Virus record (IMG/VR): IMGVR_UViG_3300025896_000042
Coordinates: 1 to 45,464 of that record
Source of the DNA: a virus
Direction: 5' to 3' (one strand)
Length of the DNA stretch: 45,464 nucleotides
Below the pieces are notes generated by a model that saw only the letters and a program-made list of their open reading frames with translations, ran no database searches and was not told where the DNA came from. The translations under genes were made by a program, and so were the position numbers. Position 1 is the stretch's first letter. Every line of letters starts with the position of its first letter. This document shows positions 8,676-16,227 of this stretch, one piece after another.

Positions 8676-9448
8676 CTAGCCCGACGCAGAGGCGATACCG
8701 GCTTATCGCGGAGGCCATGGCCGCCGGCATCAATCGCTGCGGCGACCGGGCCAGCCTGGTGTCGGTATATGCGCCGCACCAAGTGGCCGACGTCGGGGTG
8801 ATGTACGGCTGGAAGCGGCACCAGCAGCTGCAGCGGTACGCGCGCTTCGTGTACGCCGATCTGGGCTACTGGCAGCGCGACAACTACTACCGGCTGGCGG
8901 TTGGCGGCTGGGGACCAGAGCGTTACGTCTGCGCTGGCCTTCCGGCCAGCCGGTTCGAGGCGCTGGGCCTGCAGCTGAAACCGTGGCGCGAGCATGGCAA
9001 CGAGATCATCGTCGCCGGCGCTACGGCCAAGGCGGCCGGCGAGCACGGCCTGGGGTACATGGAATGGGAGCGCCGGGCTGTGGCGCGGCTTCGGGAGTGC
9101 GGACGGAAGGTTATCTACCGACCGAAGCCGAACGACCGGCTGGCCCAGCCCATCAACGGCGCCGGCTACGACACGCGCCCGATCAGCGAGGCGCTGGCCA
9201 ACGCCTGGGCCTGGGTGACGCACCACAGCAACTCCGCGGTGGACGCGCTGCTGGCCGGCATCCCGGTGCACTGCGAGATCGGTGCCGCCGCCGCGCTGAG
9301 CGTGCCGATGGACCAGATCGGGGAGGCCCCACTGATTGAGGGCCGAGAGCAGTTTCTGGCCGACGTGGCCTGGCTGCAGTGGACATTGGATGAGATGCGC
9401 TCCGGCGAGGCCTGGGCGCACCTGAAGGATCGGGGGCTGGTGTGCTGA
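8651..9448 (+). CDS. Glycosyltransferase-like protein B (paralogue of A)
   Basis: This 265-residue protein has an ATG at 8651 with a GGGGAGG ribosome site, inside the end of the preceding gene (25-nt overlap). Motifs are YRPKPND, then VTHHSNSAVDALLAGIPVH, which is the clearest glycosyltransferase-type element here (a Ser-containing loop followed by A-GIPV, as in capsule polysaccharide transferases), and a C-terminal WLQWTLDEMRSGEAW. The central and C-terminal parts match gene A, so the two arose by duplication. It may act on surface sugars of the host or on virion proteins. Confidence 0.62.
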   Translation: MAVTVACLTSPTQRRYRLIAEAMAAGINRCGDRASLVSVYAPHQVADVGVMYGWKRHQQLQRYARFVYADLGYWQRDNYYRLAVGGWGPERYVCAGLPASRFEALGLQLKPWREHGNEIIVAGATAKAAGEHGLGYMEWERRAVARLRECGRKVIYRPKPNDRLAQPINGAGYDTRPISEALANAWAWVTHHSNSAVDALLAGIPVHCEIGAAAALSVPMDQIGEAPLIEGREQFLADVAWLQWTLDEMRSGEAWAHLKDRGLVC

Positions 9449-10140
9449 CATTCGACGCGGTGACGACGTTTGCCGATCGGCACTGGGAGGACCATGCCCG
9501 GCGCTGCGTCGAGACCTTCGACCGGCACTGGGTGGACATTCGGCTTCGGCAGTACCGCGACCAGCAGCTGGAGGACCTGTCGGACTGGCTGAGCGAGTTC
9601 AAGCAGCGGCACCGGCACCGGCCGACGCATAACTACCGCTTTGACGCGGTGCGATTCGCGCACAAGGTCGCGGCGATCGAGCTGGCTTTCCGGCTGGGCG
9701 AGGGCGACGTGCTTGTCTGGATCGACGCGGACTGCGTGACCCATGCGCCTGTCCGCGCCGACTGGCTGGCCGGTCTTCTGGGTGACGCGGACTTCGGCTA
9801 CCTGCGCCGGGCGAAGAAGTACCCGGAGTGCGGATTCATGCTGATCCGGCGAAGCGAGGCCGGCGCGCAGCTGATCCGGGACCTGGTCTGGCTGTACCGG
9901 ACCGACGCCCTTTTCGAGATGGAGGAATGGCACGACAGCTGGGCCATCGAGCAGGTTCGGCGCCGCATCGGCATCGCCTGCGCGTCGCTGTCCGGCGACG
10001 CGGAAGCCACCGGACATCCGCTGGTGAACGGTCCCCTGGGCGCTTGCCTGGACCACCTGAAGGGAAAACGGAAGGCGGCGGGGAAGTCCCTGCCGTCCGA
10101 CATCAAGACGCCACGGCGAGAGGCTTATTGGCATGGCTAA
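9442..10140 (+). CDS. GT-A-like glycosyltransferase with DxD motif
   Basis: This 232-residue protein has VLVWIDADCVTH at about residues 91-102. The D-A-D is the metal and nucleotide-sugar binding DxD of GT-A fold glycosyltransferases. Further features are GYLRRAKKYPECGFMLIRRS and a conserved Trp/Asp segment EEWHDSWAIEQ, as expected for an acceptor-side loop. The GTG start at 9442 lies 7 nt inside the preceding gene. It likely transfers a sugar from a nucleotide donor; donor and acceptor are unknown. Confidence 0.68.
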   Translation: MLTFDAVTTFADRHWEDHARRCVETFDRHWVDIRLRQYRDQQLEDLSDWLSEFKQRHRHRPTHNYRFDAVRFAHKVAAIELAFRLGEGDVLVWIDADCVTHAPVRADWLAGLLGDADFGYLRRAKKYPECGFMLIRRSEAGAQLIRDLVWLYRTDALFEMEEWHDSWAIEQVRRRIGIACASLSGDAEATGHPLVNGPLGACLDHLKGKRKAAGKSLPSDIKTPRREAYWHG

Positions 10141-10711
10141 GCGTTACGACCAGATGTTCCCGCTGATCGACCAGGTGAAGCCGCGACGAATCATTGAGAT
10201 CGGCGTGCACCGCGGCATCCGTGCGGCGAAGCTGTGCGCCCGCGCGCTCGAGCACCGGGGTTTGGTTCGCTACACCGGCTTCGACGTGTTCGACACCATG
10301 AATGCAGAGTTCCAGGAGCAGGCGCTGAACGGCAAGGGCGCCCCTAACGAGCAGCAGGCGAAGGCCCGGCTGCTTAGCCTGGGCGGCGGCCTGAAGTTCG
10401 AGTTCGCCATCGGAGACACCCGCAAGACCCTGCACGGGACCGAGCAGATGGTCGACTTCGCATTCATCGACGGCGACCACCGCGTGGATGCCATCGCCGG
10501 GGACTACGCGGCTGTCGCCGGCGCGGACTGCGTGGTGTTCGACGACTACTACCGGCCAGACGAGAACGGCCATCTTCCGGACCTGGCGCTGTATGGCGCC
10601 AATGCCACGGTGGATGCACTGGCCGCGGCCGGGCGTCGTGTCGAGATCCTCCCGGCTGGCGACCGCTGCAAGCATGGCGGCTACAGCCACCTGGCGGTGG
10701 TGTGGAAATGA
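10133..10711 (+). CDS. Class I SAM-dependent methyltransferase
   Basis: This 192-residue protein has a SAM-binding motif I, RIIEIGVHRGIRAAKL (about residues 19-34), a second-strand acidic residue in YTGFDVFDTM, and FAFIDGDHRVDAI followed by DCVVFDDYYRP, the pattern of the Methyltransf_24 group that often acts on sugars or small molecules. It starts 8 nt inside the preceding gene. In this cassette a sugar O-methyltransferase is the simplest reading, but this is inference from context. Confidence 0.75.
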   Translation: MAKRYDQMFPLIDQVKPRRIIEIGVHRGIRAAKLCARALEHRGLVRYTGFDVFDTMNAEFQEQALNGKGAPNEQQAKARLLSLGGGLKFEFAIGDTRKTLHGTEQMVDFAFIDGDHRVDAIAGDYAAVAGADCVVFDDYYRPDENGHLPDLALYGANATVDALAAAGRRVEILPAGDRCKHGGYSHLAVVWK

Positions 10712-11394
10712 AGGTCTACATCGGCTACGACCCGCGCGAGGAGGCCGCCTACGACGTGGCCGTGGCCAGCCTGCGGCGAGTGACCCCCGGGGCGGATGCG
10801 ACCCCGCTCAAGGCCGAGCGCCTGGCCGCGTGGGGCCTGCTGCGCCGCCTGGTAGACCGCCGCGGCGGGCTGTACGACCTGCCCAGCAATGCGCCGTGCG
10901 CGACCGAGTTCGCCGCCAGCCGCTTCCTGGTGCCGCACCTCGCGCAGACCGGCTGGGCATTGTTCACAGACTGCGACATGGTCTTCCTGTCGGACGTGCG
11001 CGAGATGCTCGAGCAGGCGGACCCGTCGAAGGCGGTGATGGTGGTCAAGCACCCGCCGCTCGAGGACGAGGGCACGAAGATGGACGGCGCGCTGCAGGTG
11101 CGCTACCCGCGCAAGAACTGGAGCAGCGTGATCCTCTGGAACTGCGACCACCCGGCGAACCAGCGGCTCAGCCTGCAGGACGTCAACGAGCGGCCCGGGC
11201 GCGACCTGCACCGCTTCTACTGGCTGGCCGACTCCGAGATCGGGTCGCTGACCCCGGACTGGAACTGGCTGGTCGGCGTGCAGCCCAAGCCGCTGTTCCC
11301 GAAGATCGCCCACTTCACCCTGGGCGGCCCGTGGTTTCCCGGCTGGACGGGCGCCGAGCACGACGACCTATGGCTGGAGGCGGCCCGTGGCTGA
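10708..11394 (+). CDS. Glycosyltransferase, GT-A type with DxD
   Basis: This 228-residue protein opens with MKVYIGYDPREE, a signature of a widespread group of small GT-A glycosyltransferases in phages and bacteria. It carries the DxD motif in LFTDCDMVFLSD (about residues 89-100) and conserved aromatic segments RYPRKNWSSVILWNC and IAHFTLGGPWFPGW near the C-terminus, which match the acceptor region of the group. The start ATG at 10708 is within an ATGA overlap with the methyltransferase; a GTG six bases earlier (10702) is an alternative. It is the last cassette member, overlapping the gp10-like tail-completion gene by 8 nt. Confidence 0.75.
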   Translation: MKVYIGYDPREEAAYDVAVASLRRVTPGADATPLKAERLAAWGLLRRLVDRRGGLYDLPSNAPCATEFAASRFLVPHLAQTGWALFTDCDMVFLSDVREMLEQADPSKAVMVVKHPPLEDEGTKMDGALQVRYPRKNWSSVILWNCDHPANQRLSLQDVNERPGRDLHRFYWLADSEIGSLTPDWNWLVGVQPKPLFPKIAHFTLGGPWFPGWTGAEHDDLWLEAARG

Positions 11395-11878
11395 GATCAA
11401 GGTCGAGGGCCTGGACAAGGTCGTGGCCGAAATGCGCAAGGTGACGGTGCAGATGCGCGGCAAGATCGCGCGCTCGGCTGTGCGCAAGGGCGCCAACGTC
11501 GTGCGCGATGCCGCGAAGCAAGCCTGGGCGCGCGTCGACCGCGAGGAGACCCCGAACAACATCGCCGAGAACGTGGCGGTGCAGTTCGCCGGGCGCACCT
11601 TCCGGCGCACCGGCGACATCATGTTCCGGGTCGGCATCCGCGGTGGCGCGAAGCAGTACGCCAACACGAAGGAGAACCGGCGCGCGCGGCGCGTCGGCAA
11701 GACCTACAAGACCGGCGGCTCGACGTTCTACTGGCGCTTCTACGAGCTCGGCACGAAGCACCAGCCGGCGCGGCCGGTGATGCAGCCGGCGCTGTTCAAC
11801 AACGGCCAGGCGGCCTTTAACGCGATGGTGAACGAGATGAACCGCCAGTTCGCCAAGCTGGGCAAGGGGCCGGGCTGA
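11387..11878 (+). CDS. HK97 gp10-like neck/tail-completion protein
   Basis: This 163-residue protein begins with IKVEGLDKVVAEMRKV, the diagnostic start of the HK97 gp10 family, continues with RKGANVVRDAAKQAW and ends with FYWRFYELGTKHQPARPVMQPAL, also characteristic. It belongs to the head-tail interface and normally directly follows the head-closure gene. Here the six-gene sugar cassette separates them. The GTG start overlaps the cassette's last gene by 8 nt. Confidence 0.9.
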   Translation: MAEIKVEGLDKVVAEMRKVTVQMRGKIARSAVRKGANVVRDAAKQAWARVDREETPNNIAENVAVQFAGRTFRRTGDIMFRVGIRGGAKQYANTKENRRARRVGKTYKTGGSTFYWRFYELGTKHQPARPVMQPALFNNGQAAFNAMVNEMNRQFAKLGKGPG

Positions 11879-12240
11879 TGTTCTCGCCGGCTTTCGAGAT
11901 CGCCGCCGCCTCGGCCGCAGTGAAGTCGGTGCTGGGCACTCCGCCCCGCTTCTACGGGTTCGGCGATGCGCAGCAGGACGGGACGAAGCCCTACGCCGTG
12001 CACCAGGTGATCGCCGGCAGCCCGGAGAACTACCTCAACCAGGTGCCCGACCAGGACACGCTGGTGGTGCAGGTGGACGCCTACGCCGGCACGCCGCAGG
12101 AAGCGAAGGCCATCGTGCGCGCGCTGGTCGGAGCCTTCGAGCCTGTGGCCCATGTCACGAGCTGGAACGGCGAATTCCGAGACCCCGAGACCCGCCTCTG
12201 GCGGATCAGTTTCACGGTCGAGTTCAAAGCCGACCGATAA
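11878..12240 (+). CDS. Tail terminator / completion protein (DUF3168)
   Basis: This 120-residue protein follows gp10 as usual. It shows the DUF3168 pattern: an N-terminal helix, a PYAVHQVIAGSPENYL strand, VVQVDAYAGTPQEAKAIVRAL and a final WRISFTVEF strand. Proteins of this family cap the tail tube at the head-proximal end. The start overlaps the previous stop by one base. A strong intrinsic terminator follows 27 nt after the stop. Confidence 0.87.
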   Translation: MFSPAFEIAAASAAVKSVLGTPPRFYGFGDAQQDGTKPYAVHQVIAGSPENYLNQVPDQDTLVVQVDAYAGTPQEAKAIVRALVGAFEPVAHVTSWNGEFRDPETRLWRISFTVEFKADR

Positions 12241-12267
12241 CCCCGGCATCCGCCGGACCCCGCAGAC

Positions 12268-12290
12268 CCCGCCGACCGGCGGGTTTTTTT
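12268..12290 (+). terminator. Rho-independent terminator
   Basis: A perfect 6-bp stem (CCCGCC at 12268-12273, GGCGGG at 12278-12283) with a 4-nt loop is followed by seven T residues at 12284-12290. It separates the head/neck operon from the tail tube gene. Confidence 0.88.
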
Positions 12291-12318
12291 ATGCCCGCAG
12301 ACATAGGAGGCGGCAGCA

Positions 12319-12789
12319 ATGGCGAAGAAAACCCAGGGCACCCAGCTCTACTTCATCGACCCGGCGGACGGCAGCGTGCAGGAAGTGGACTGCACCCTGA
12401 ACATCGACGGCATCGACACCACGAACGAACAGCGCGAAACGACCTGCCTGGCCGACCTCGCGCGCACCTACGAGGCCGGCCTGGCCACCCCGGGCCAGGC
12501 GACCTTCGGCATCAACGTCGACCCGACGGTGGCCAGCCACCTGCGCCTGCACCAGCTCAAGGTCGCCGGCACCACCCTGCAGTTCGCAGTGGGCTGGTCG
12601 GACGGCCTGAACATCGCGCCGACGGCGGACACCTCCGGCAACTTCATCCTGCCGGCCACGCGCTCGTGGATCAGCTACGAAGGCTACATCGCCAACTTCC
12701 CGTTCTCGTTCCAGCAGAACGCGAACGTGCAGTCGACCCTGGCCGTGCAGATCAGCGGCGAGCCGGTGCTGGCGGCGAAGTCGGCGTAA
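12319..12789 (+). CDS. Major tail tube protein
   Basis: This 156-residue protein would polymerise into the tail tube. A strong AGGAGG at 12305-12310 precedes the ATG. The sequence is beta-rich: TQLYFIDPADGS at the start, then TTCLADLARTYEAGLATPGQATF (a typical T-C-x-G/D-L...G block of tail tube proteins) and WISYEGYIANFPFSFQQNA near the end. It stands alone between a terminator and the chaperone gene, as expected for a highly expressed structural protein. No other candidate tube gene is present. Confidence 0.85.
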   Translation: MAKKTQGTQLYFIDPADGSVQEVDCTLNIDGIDTTNEQRETTCLADLARTYEAGLATPGQATFGINVDPTVASHLRLHQLKVAGTTLQFAVGWSDGLNIAPTADTSGNFILPATRSWISYEGYIANFPFSFQQNANVQSTLAVQISGEPVLAAKSA

Positions 12790-12859
12790 CCCCTGCGGGG
12801 CGGGCCTGGGGCGTGTCGCCGCACGTTCCCGCCGCCCCTCCATTCCCGGCGAGGAAAGT

Positions 12860-13339
12860 ATGGACCTGAACAAACTGCAGGCCATGGGCGCGCTCGTGCC
12901 CACCACCCTGTTTAAGCGCGAGATCGAAGTCACCTTCCACCCGCTCAAGCCCGAGTCGGAGTGGGAATCCCCGGACGTCCCCGAGCGCCAGGCCGCGCTG
13001 GTGACCGAGACCATGACGGTCTTCATCCGCAAGCGCAACTCGGCCGACATGCTCGACGTGAGCTTCGCCGACGGCGCCGACCGTTCGCTGCTGAGCATCC
13101 TGCGCTGCGTGGTGCAGACGGACGGCAAGCCGGTGTTCGAAGACATCGAGCAGGTCCGCCGGCTGGAGCCGTGGCTGTCCATCCCGCTGATGCGCGCGGT
13201 GACGGAGGTCAACCAGTACGACGCAAAAAAATCAGCGCCGAGGACGAGTTCTGGTGCTCGCTTGCCCTCGCGCTCGGCGGCCGGAGCATCGCGGAGTGGC
13301 AGCAAGCGATCTCCGAGGAAGAAAGGTCGCTCTGGCTGA
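12860..13339 (+). CDS. Tail assembly chaperone, short form (G-like)
   Basis: This 159-residue zero-frame product is the counterpart of lambda gpG, which binds the tape measure protein during tail assembly. Residues 1-124 form a plausible folded domain (VTFHPLKPESEWESPDVPERQ, FIRKRNSADMLDVSF). After the slippery A7 (13225-13231) the zero frame adds a 35-residue basic Ser/Arg/Lys-rich tail. The upstream GAGGAAAG at 12851-12858 supports the ATG. Its position between tube and tape measure is diagnostic. Confidence 0.85.
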   Translation: MDLNKLQAMGALVPTTLFKREIEVTFHPLKPESEWESPDVPERQAALVTETMTVFIRKRNSADMLDVSFADGADRSLLSILRCVVQTDGKPVFEDIEQVRRLEPWLSIPLMRAVTEVNQYDAKKSAPRTSSGARLPSRSAAGASRSGSKRSPRKKGRSG

Positions 13340-13566
13340 GCTACATCGCCAAGCACGGCCCGATCAACCCGCTGCGGCGGATGGATGGCGACATCGCCGA
13401 GCTCGCCACGTTGGTGGCCGGGATCAGCGGCTCGAAGAAGGCCAACGGCCAGCCGTTCCGACTCACTGACTTCTGCAACTGGACGCCGCCACCTCCCGAG
13501 GAGGAGGCGACGCTCGAGGAGGCGTTCCTGATGTTCCAGGCAATCGCGGGGCCCAAGCGTGGCTAG
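12860..13566 (+). CDS. Tail assembly chaperone, frameshifted form (GT-like)
   Basis: A -1 shift at 13225-13231 joins residues 1-124 of the short form to a second domain read from base 13231 onward, giving about 235 residues in total. The downstream part (AEDEFWCSLALALGG..IAEWQQAISEEERSLWLSYIAKHGPINPLRRMD) is a typical T-domain with a Trp-rich helix and ends with LMFQAIAGPKRG. No independent start with a good ribosome site exists for it. In lambda the GT form recruits the tail tube protein to the tape measure; the same is expected here. The stop overlaps the tape measure start by 8 nt. Confidence 0.82.
13225..13279 (+). promoter_or_regulatory. -1 frameshift site (A7) with downstream hairpin
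   Basis: Zero-frame codons GCA AAA AAA place the heptamer A AAA AAA at 13225-13231 in the correct phase for tandem -1 slippage. Four bases later CGCCGAG (13236-13242) can pair with CTCGGCG (13273-13279), and an inner CGAG/CTCG pair (13245-13248 with 13257-13260) fits inside the loop, giving a plausible stimulatory structure. Confidence 0.82.
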
Positions 13567-15592
13567 CCGGTCGCTCGGCACGCTCACGGTGGATTTGGTC
13601 GCCAAGATCGGCGGCTTCACCAAGGGCATGACCCAGGCCGAACGCGAGGCCGACAAAGGCGCGAAGGCGGTCGAGGCGCGCATGCGCAAGCTCGCCAAGG
13701 GCATCGACGCGGCCTTCCAGGTCGCGGCCGCTGCGGTCGTGGCGGCCGTTGGCGTCATGGCGGTAGGCGTGAACAACGCCATCAACCGCATGGACGACAT
13801 CGGGAAGTCGGCCCAGAAGGTCGGCATCTCGGCCGAGTCCTTCTCAAAGCTGGCTTATGCTGCGCAGCTGGCCGACGTGGACATCGGGCAGCTCGAAGGC
13901 GGCCTGGCCAAGCTGGCCAAGTCGCAGGACGCGGCCGCCCAGGGCGCGAAGGAGCAGCTCGACATCTTCCGCGCGCTGGGCGTCGAGTTCCAGAACGCCG
14001 ACGGCACGCTGCGCAAGACCGACGAGGTCTTCGCTGACCTCGCCGACCGCTTCCAGGGCCTGCCCGACGGTGCGAACAAGACCGCCGCGGCGATGGCGCT
14101 GCTCGGCCGCTCCGGCGCCCAGATGATCCCGCTGCTCAACGGCGGCTCGGACGGGCTGCGCGAGATGGGCGACGAGCTCGAGCGGTTCGGCGGTGTCGTC
14201 GGCCCCGAGGCGGCGCGCCAGGCCGAAACCTACAACGACAACCTGACCCGGCTGCGCGTGGCCGCCGATGGACTGTGGCAGTCGCTGGCCATGCAGCTGC
14301 TGCCTGACCTGATCCATCTCACTGAGGAAATGCTCGACGCCTCGAAGAAGGGCGGCGATCTGCGGGACGTGGTGGACGCTGCGGCCACGTTCGTTCGCGG
14401 GCTTGGGATGGCCGCGCAGCTGGCAGTGGATGGCGTGCAGGCGCTCACGTATTCGGCCATCGGCCTTTACAACGTGATGCAGGGTATCTCGCGCCTGAGC
14501 CCGGGCTCGGTGCGCAACTTCTTCGACGGCCGCACCGCTGGCGACGACTTCCGGGATGCCGGAGTTGCATTCGGCATGGCCGGCTCGGCCTTCGACGAGA
14601 CCTCGGCGAGCCTGTACGGCGACCCGAACGCCAAGCCGAAGTTCGACTGGGCCGCGGCGGAGGGCGAATCGCAGGCCCTGGCCGAACAGGCGAAGCGCGC
14701 GCTGGCGGCGGCCGAAGCTGAGAAGGCGCTTGCCAAGGCGCTGGCCGAAGCCCGCACCGAGCAGGAGCGCGCCGCGGCTGCGGCCAAGACCAAGGCCGAA
14801 GCCGACCGCGAGGCGGCGAAGGCCGCCCGCGAAGCCGAGGCCGAAGCCAAGCGAATCGCCGCCGAGAAGTTCGAAGAGCGGATGGACCTCGTGAAGATGG
14901 CCGCGCAGGAGCGCAAGGACCGCGAGGACGAGAAGAAGCGCCTGAAGGACTTCATCTCCGACCTGGAGTTCGAGGTCGAGCTGATGAAGATGGGCAACGT
15001 CGAGCGCGAGAAGGCAATTGCCCTGCGCTATGCCAACGTCGACGCCGCCAGCGCCGAGGGCATCGCCATCGGGGAAGCCATCGAGGCGCAGATGGCTCTC
15101 GGCGAGCAGATCTCGGCCATGGACGAGTTCCGCATGGCCTTCGAAGACAACGTCGCCTCTGTGCTCGACGGCTCGAAGTCCATCAAGGACGCCTTCACCG
15201 ACCTGGCTGACTCGGTGATCGCCCAGATCGCCAGGATGATCGCCAAGCAGTGGACCGCGCAGCTGTTCGGCGACATGGGGACCACTGGCAGCGGCAGCGC
15301 CGGCGGCGGCTGGATGAGTGCCCTGTTCAGTGCATTCGGCGGCCCGCGCGCTGCTGGCGGACCGATGTATCCGGGCAAGGCCTACCTTGTCGGCGAGGAA
15401 GGCCCCGAGCTCGTGCGCCCGATGGGCGCCGGCACCGTCGTCCCAGCGAAAGAAACCGCATCCCTGCTCGGCGGCCGAATGCGAGGCGGCGACACCTTCA
15501 TTTTCCAGGGGGCGACGAGCGGGCGTTCCGTTGATCGCCTGCGCATGGAGCGCACCCGCGCTGATCGGCGCGCTGAAGCGGAGTTCGGCTGA
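13559..15592 (+). CDS. Tape measure protein
   Basis: This 677-residue protein sets tail length and is later ejected. The N-terminus LGTLTVDLVAKIGGFTKGMTQAEREADK is typical of the family. A hydrophobic Ala/Val-rich segment lies at about residues 56-72, a long Ala/Glu/Lys coiled coil at about 370-460, and the C-terminus carries GGPMYPGKAYLVGEEGPELVRP, a frequent tape-measure ending motif. If the usual about 0.15 nm per residue holds, the tail would be near 100 nm. The GTG start at 13559 overlaps the chaperone stop by 8 nt. Confidence 0.92.
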   Translation: MASRSLGTLTVDLVAKIGGFTKGMTQAEREADKGAKAVEARMRKLAKGIDAAFQVAAAAVVAAVGVMAVGVNNAINRMDDIGKSAQKVGISAESFSKLAYAAQLADVDIGQLEGGLAKLAKSQDAAAQGAKEQLDIFRALGVEFQNADGTLRKTDEVFADLADRFQGLPDGANKTAAAMALLGRSGAQMIPLLNGGSDGLREMGDELERFGGVVGPEAARQAETYNDNLTRLRVAADGLWQSLAMQLLPDLIHLTEEMLDASKKGGDLRDVVDAAATFVRGLGMAAQLAVDGVQALTYSAIGLYNVMQGISRLSPGSVRNFFDGRTAGDDFRDAGVAFGMAGSAFDETSASLYGDPNAKPKFDWAAAEGESQALAEQAKRALAAAEAEKALAKALAEARTEQERAAAAAKTKAEADREAAKAAREAEAEAKRIAAEKFEERMDLVKMAAQERKDREDEKKRLKDFISDLEFEVELMKMGNVEREKAIALRYANVDAASAEGIAIGEAIEAQMALGEQISAMDEFRMAFEDNVASVLDGSKSIKDAFTDLADSVIAQIARMIAKQWTAQLFGDMGTTGSGSAGGGWMSALFSAFGGPRAAGGPMYPGKAYLVGEEGPELVRPMGAGTVVPAKETASLLGGRMRGGDTFIFQGATSGRSVDRLRMERTRADRRAEAEFG

Positions 15593-16227
15593 TGTCGCAC
15601 CTGGACGCCTACATCGAGAAGTGCCCGGGCTTCGCCTGGGAGGGTGCGCCGCAGTGGCAGACCACGGTGGTCGGGCTGCGCAACAAGCGGACGCGCCGGA
15701 ACAGCCGTTGGAGCCAGCCACGCTGGCGTTTCACCGTGCCGCTGAGCGGAGCGGAGCCGGCGCACTACGACCAGATCAGGCGCATGCACGCCGTCTGCCG
15801 CGGCCGCAAGCACTTCTTCCGAGTGCGGAACTGGCTGCACTACAAGGCTGAGGCCTGGCAGTTCGCCACCGGAGACGGCACCACCCAAGAATTCCAGCTC
15901 GGCGAACTGGTGACGGTCGACGGTATCTCGGTGCTTCTGGAGATCCATGCGCTGAGCCTGGACCCGGATGCTCCCGCGCCGACGGTCTACGTCGACGGCG
16001 TGGCCACCGCCGCAATCTTCAACGACCGCACCGGCATGGTTCGCCTCGGCGCCCCGCCTGGGCTTGGCGCTGTGCTCACCTGGTCCGGGTGGTTCGACTA
16101 CTGGGTGGCCTTCGCGGCTGACGACCTGCCTGCGCTGATCGCCACCAACTCACCGAAGGGTCGGATCGCTGACGTGGTCGTCGAGCTCGAGGAAGTCGAG
16201 GCGCCTGACGAGGGCTTCACCACGTGA
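15592..16227 (+). CDS. Distal tail protein (DUF2460)
   Basis: This 211-residue protein follows the tape measure. It shows the DUF2460 pattern: RNSRWSQPRWRFTVPLSGAEPAHYDQIRRMHAVCRGRKHFFRVRNWLHYKAE in short segments, then a C-terminal beta domain with FNDRTGMVRLGAPP and WFDYWVAFA. The gene-transfer-agent homologue forms the ring joining the tail tube to the baseplate. It overlaps the tape measure stop by one base and the next gene by GTGA. Confidence 0.87.
   Translation: MSHLDAYIEKCPGFAWEGAPQWQTTVVGLRNKRTRRNSRWSQPRWRFTVPLSGAEPAHYDQIRRMHAVCRGRKHFFRVRNWLHYKAEAWQFATGDGTTQEFQLGELVTVDGISVLLEIHALSLDPDAPAPTVYVDGVATAAIFNDRTGMVRLGAPPGLGAVLTWSGWFDYWVAFAADDLPALIATNSPKGRIADVVVELEEVEAPDEGFTT

Noticed and set aside
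12961-13230. Independent upstream part of the second chaperone frame
   Set aside because: The peptide is Arg/Gly-rich shadow sequence until the slippery site; the folded domain begins only at 13231.
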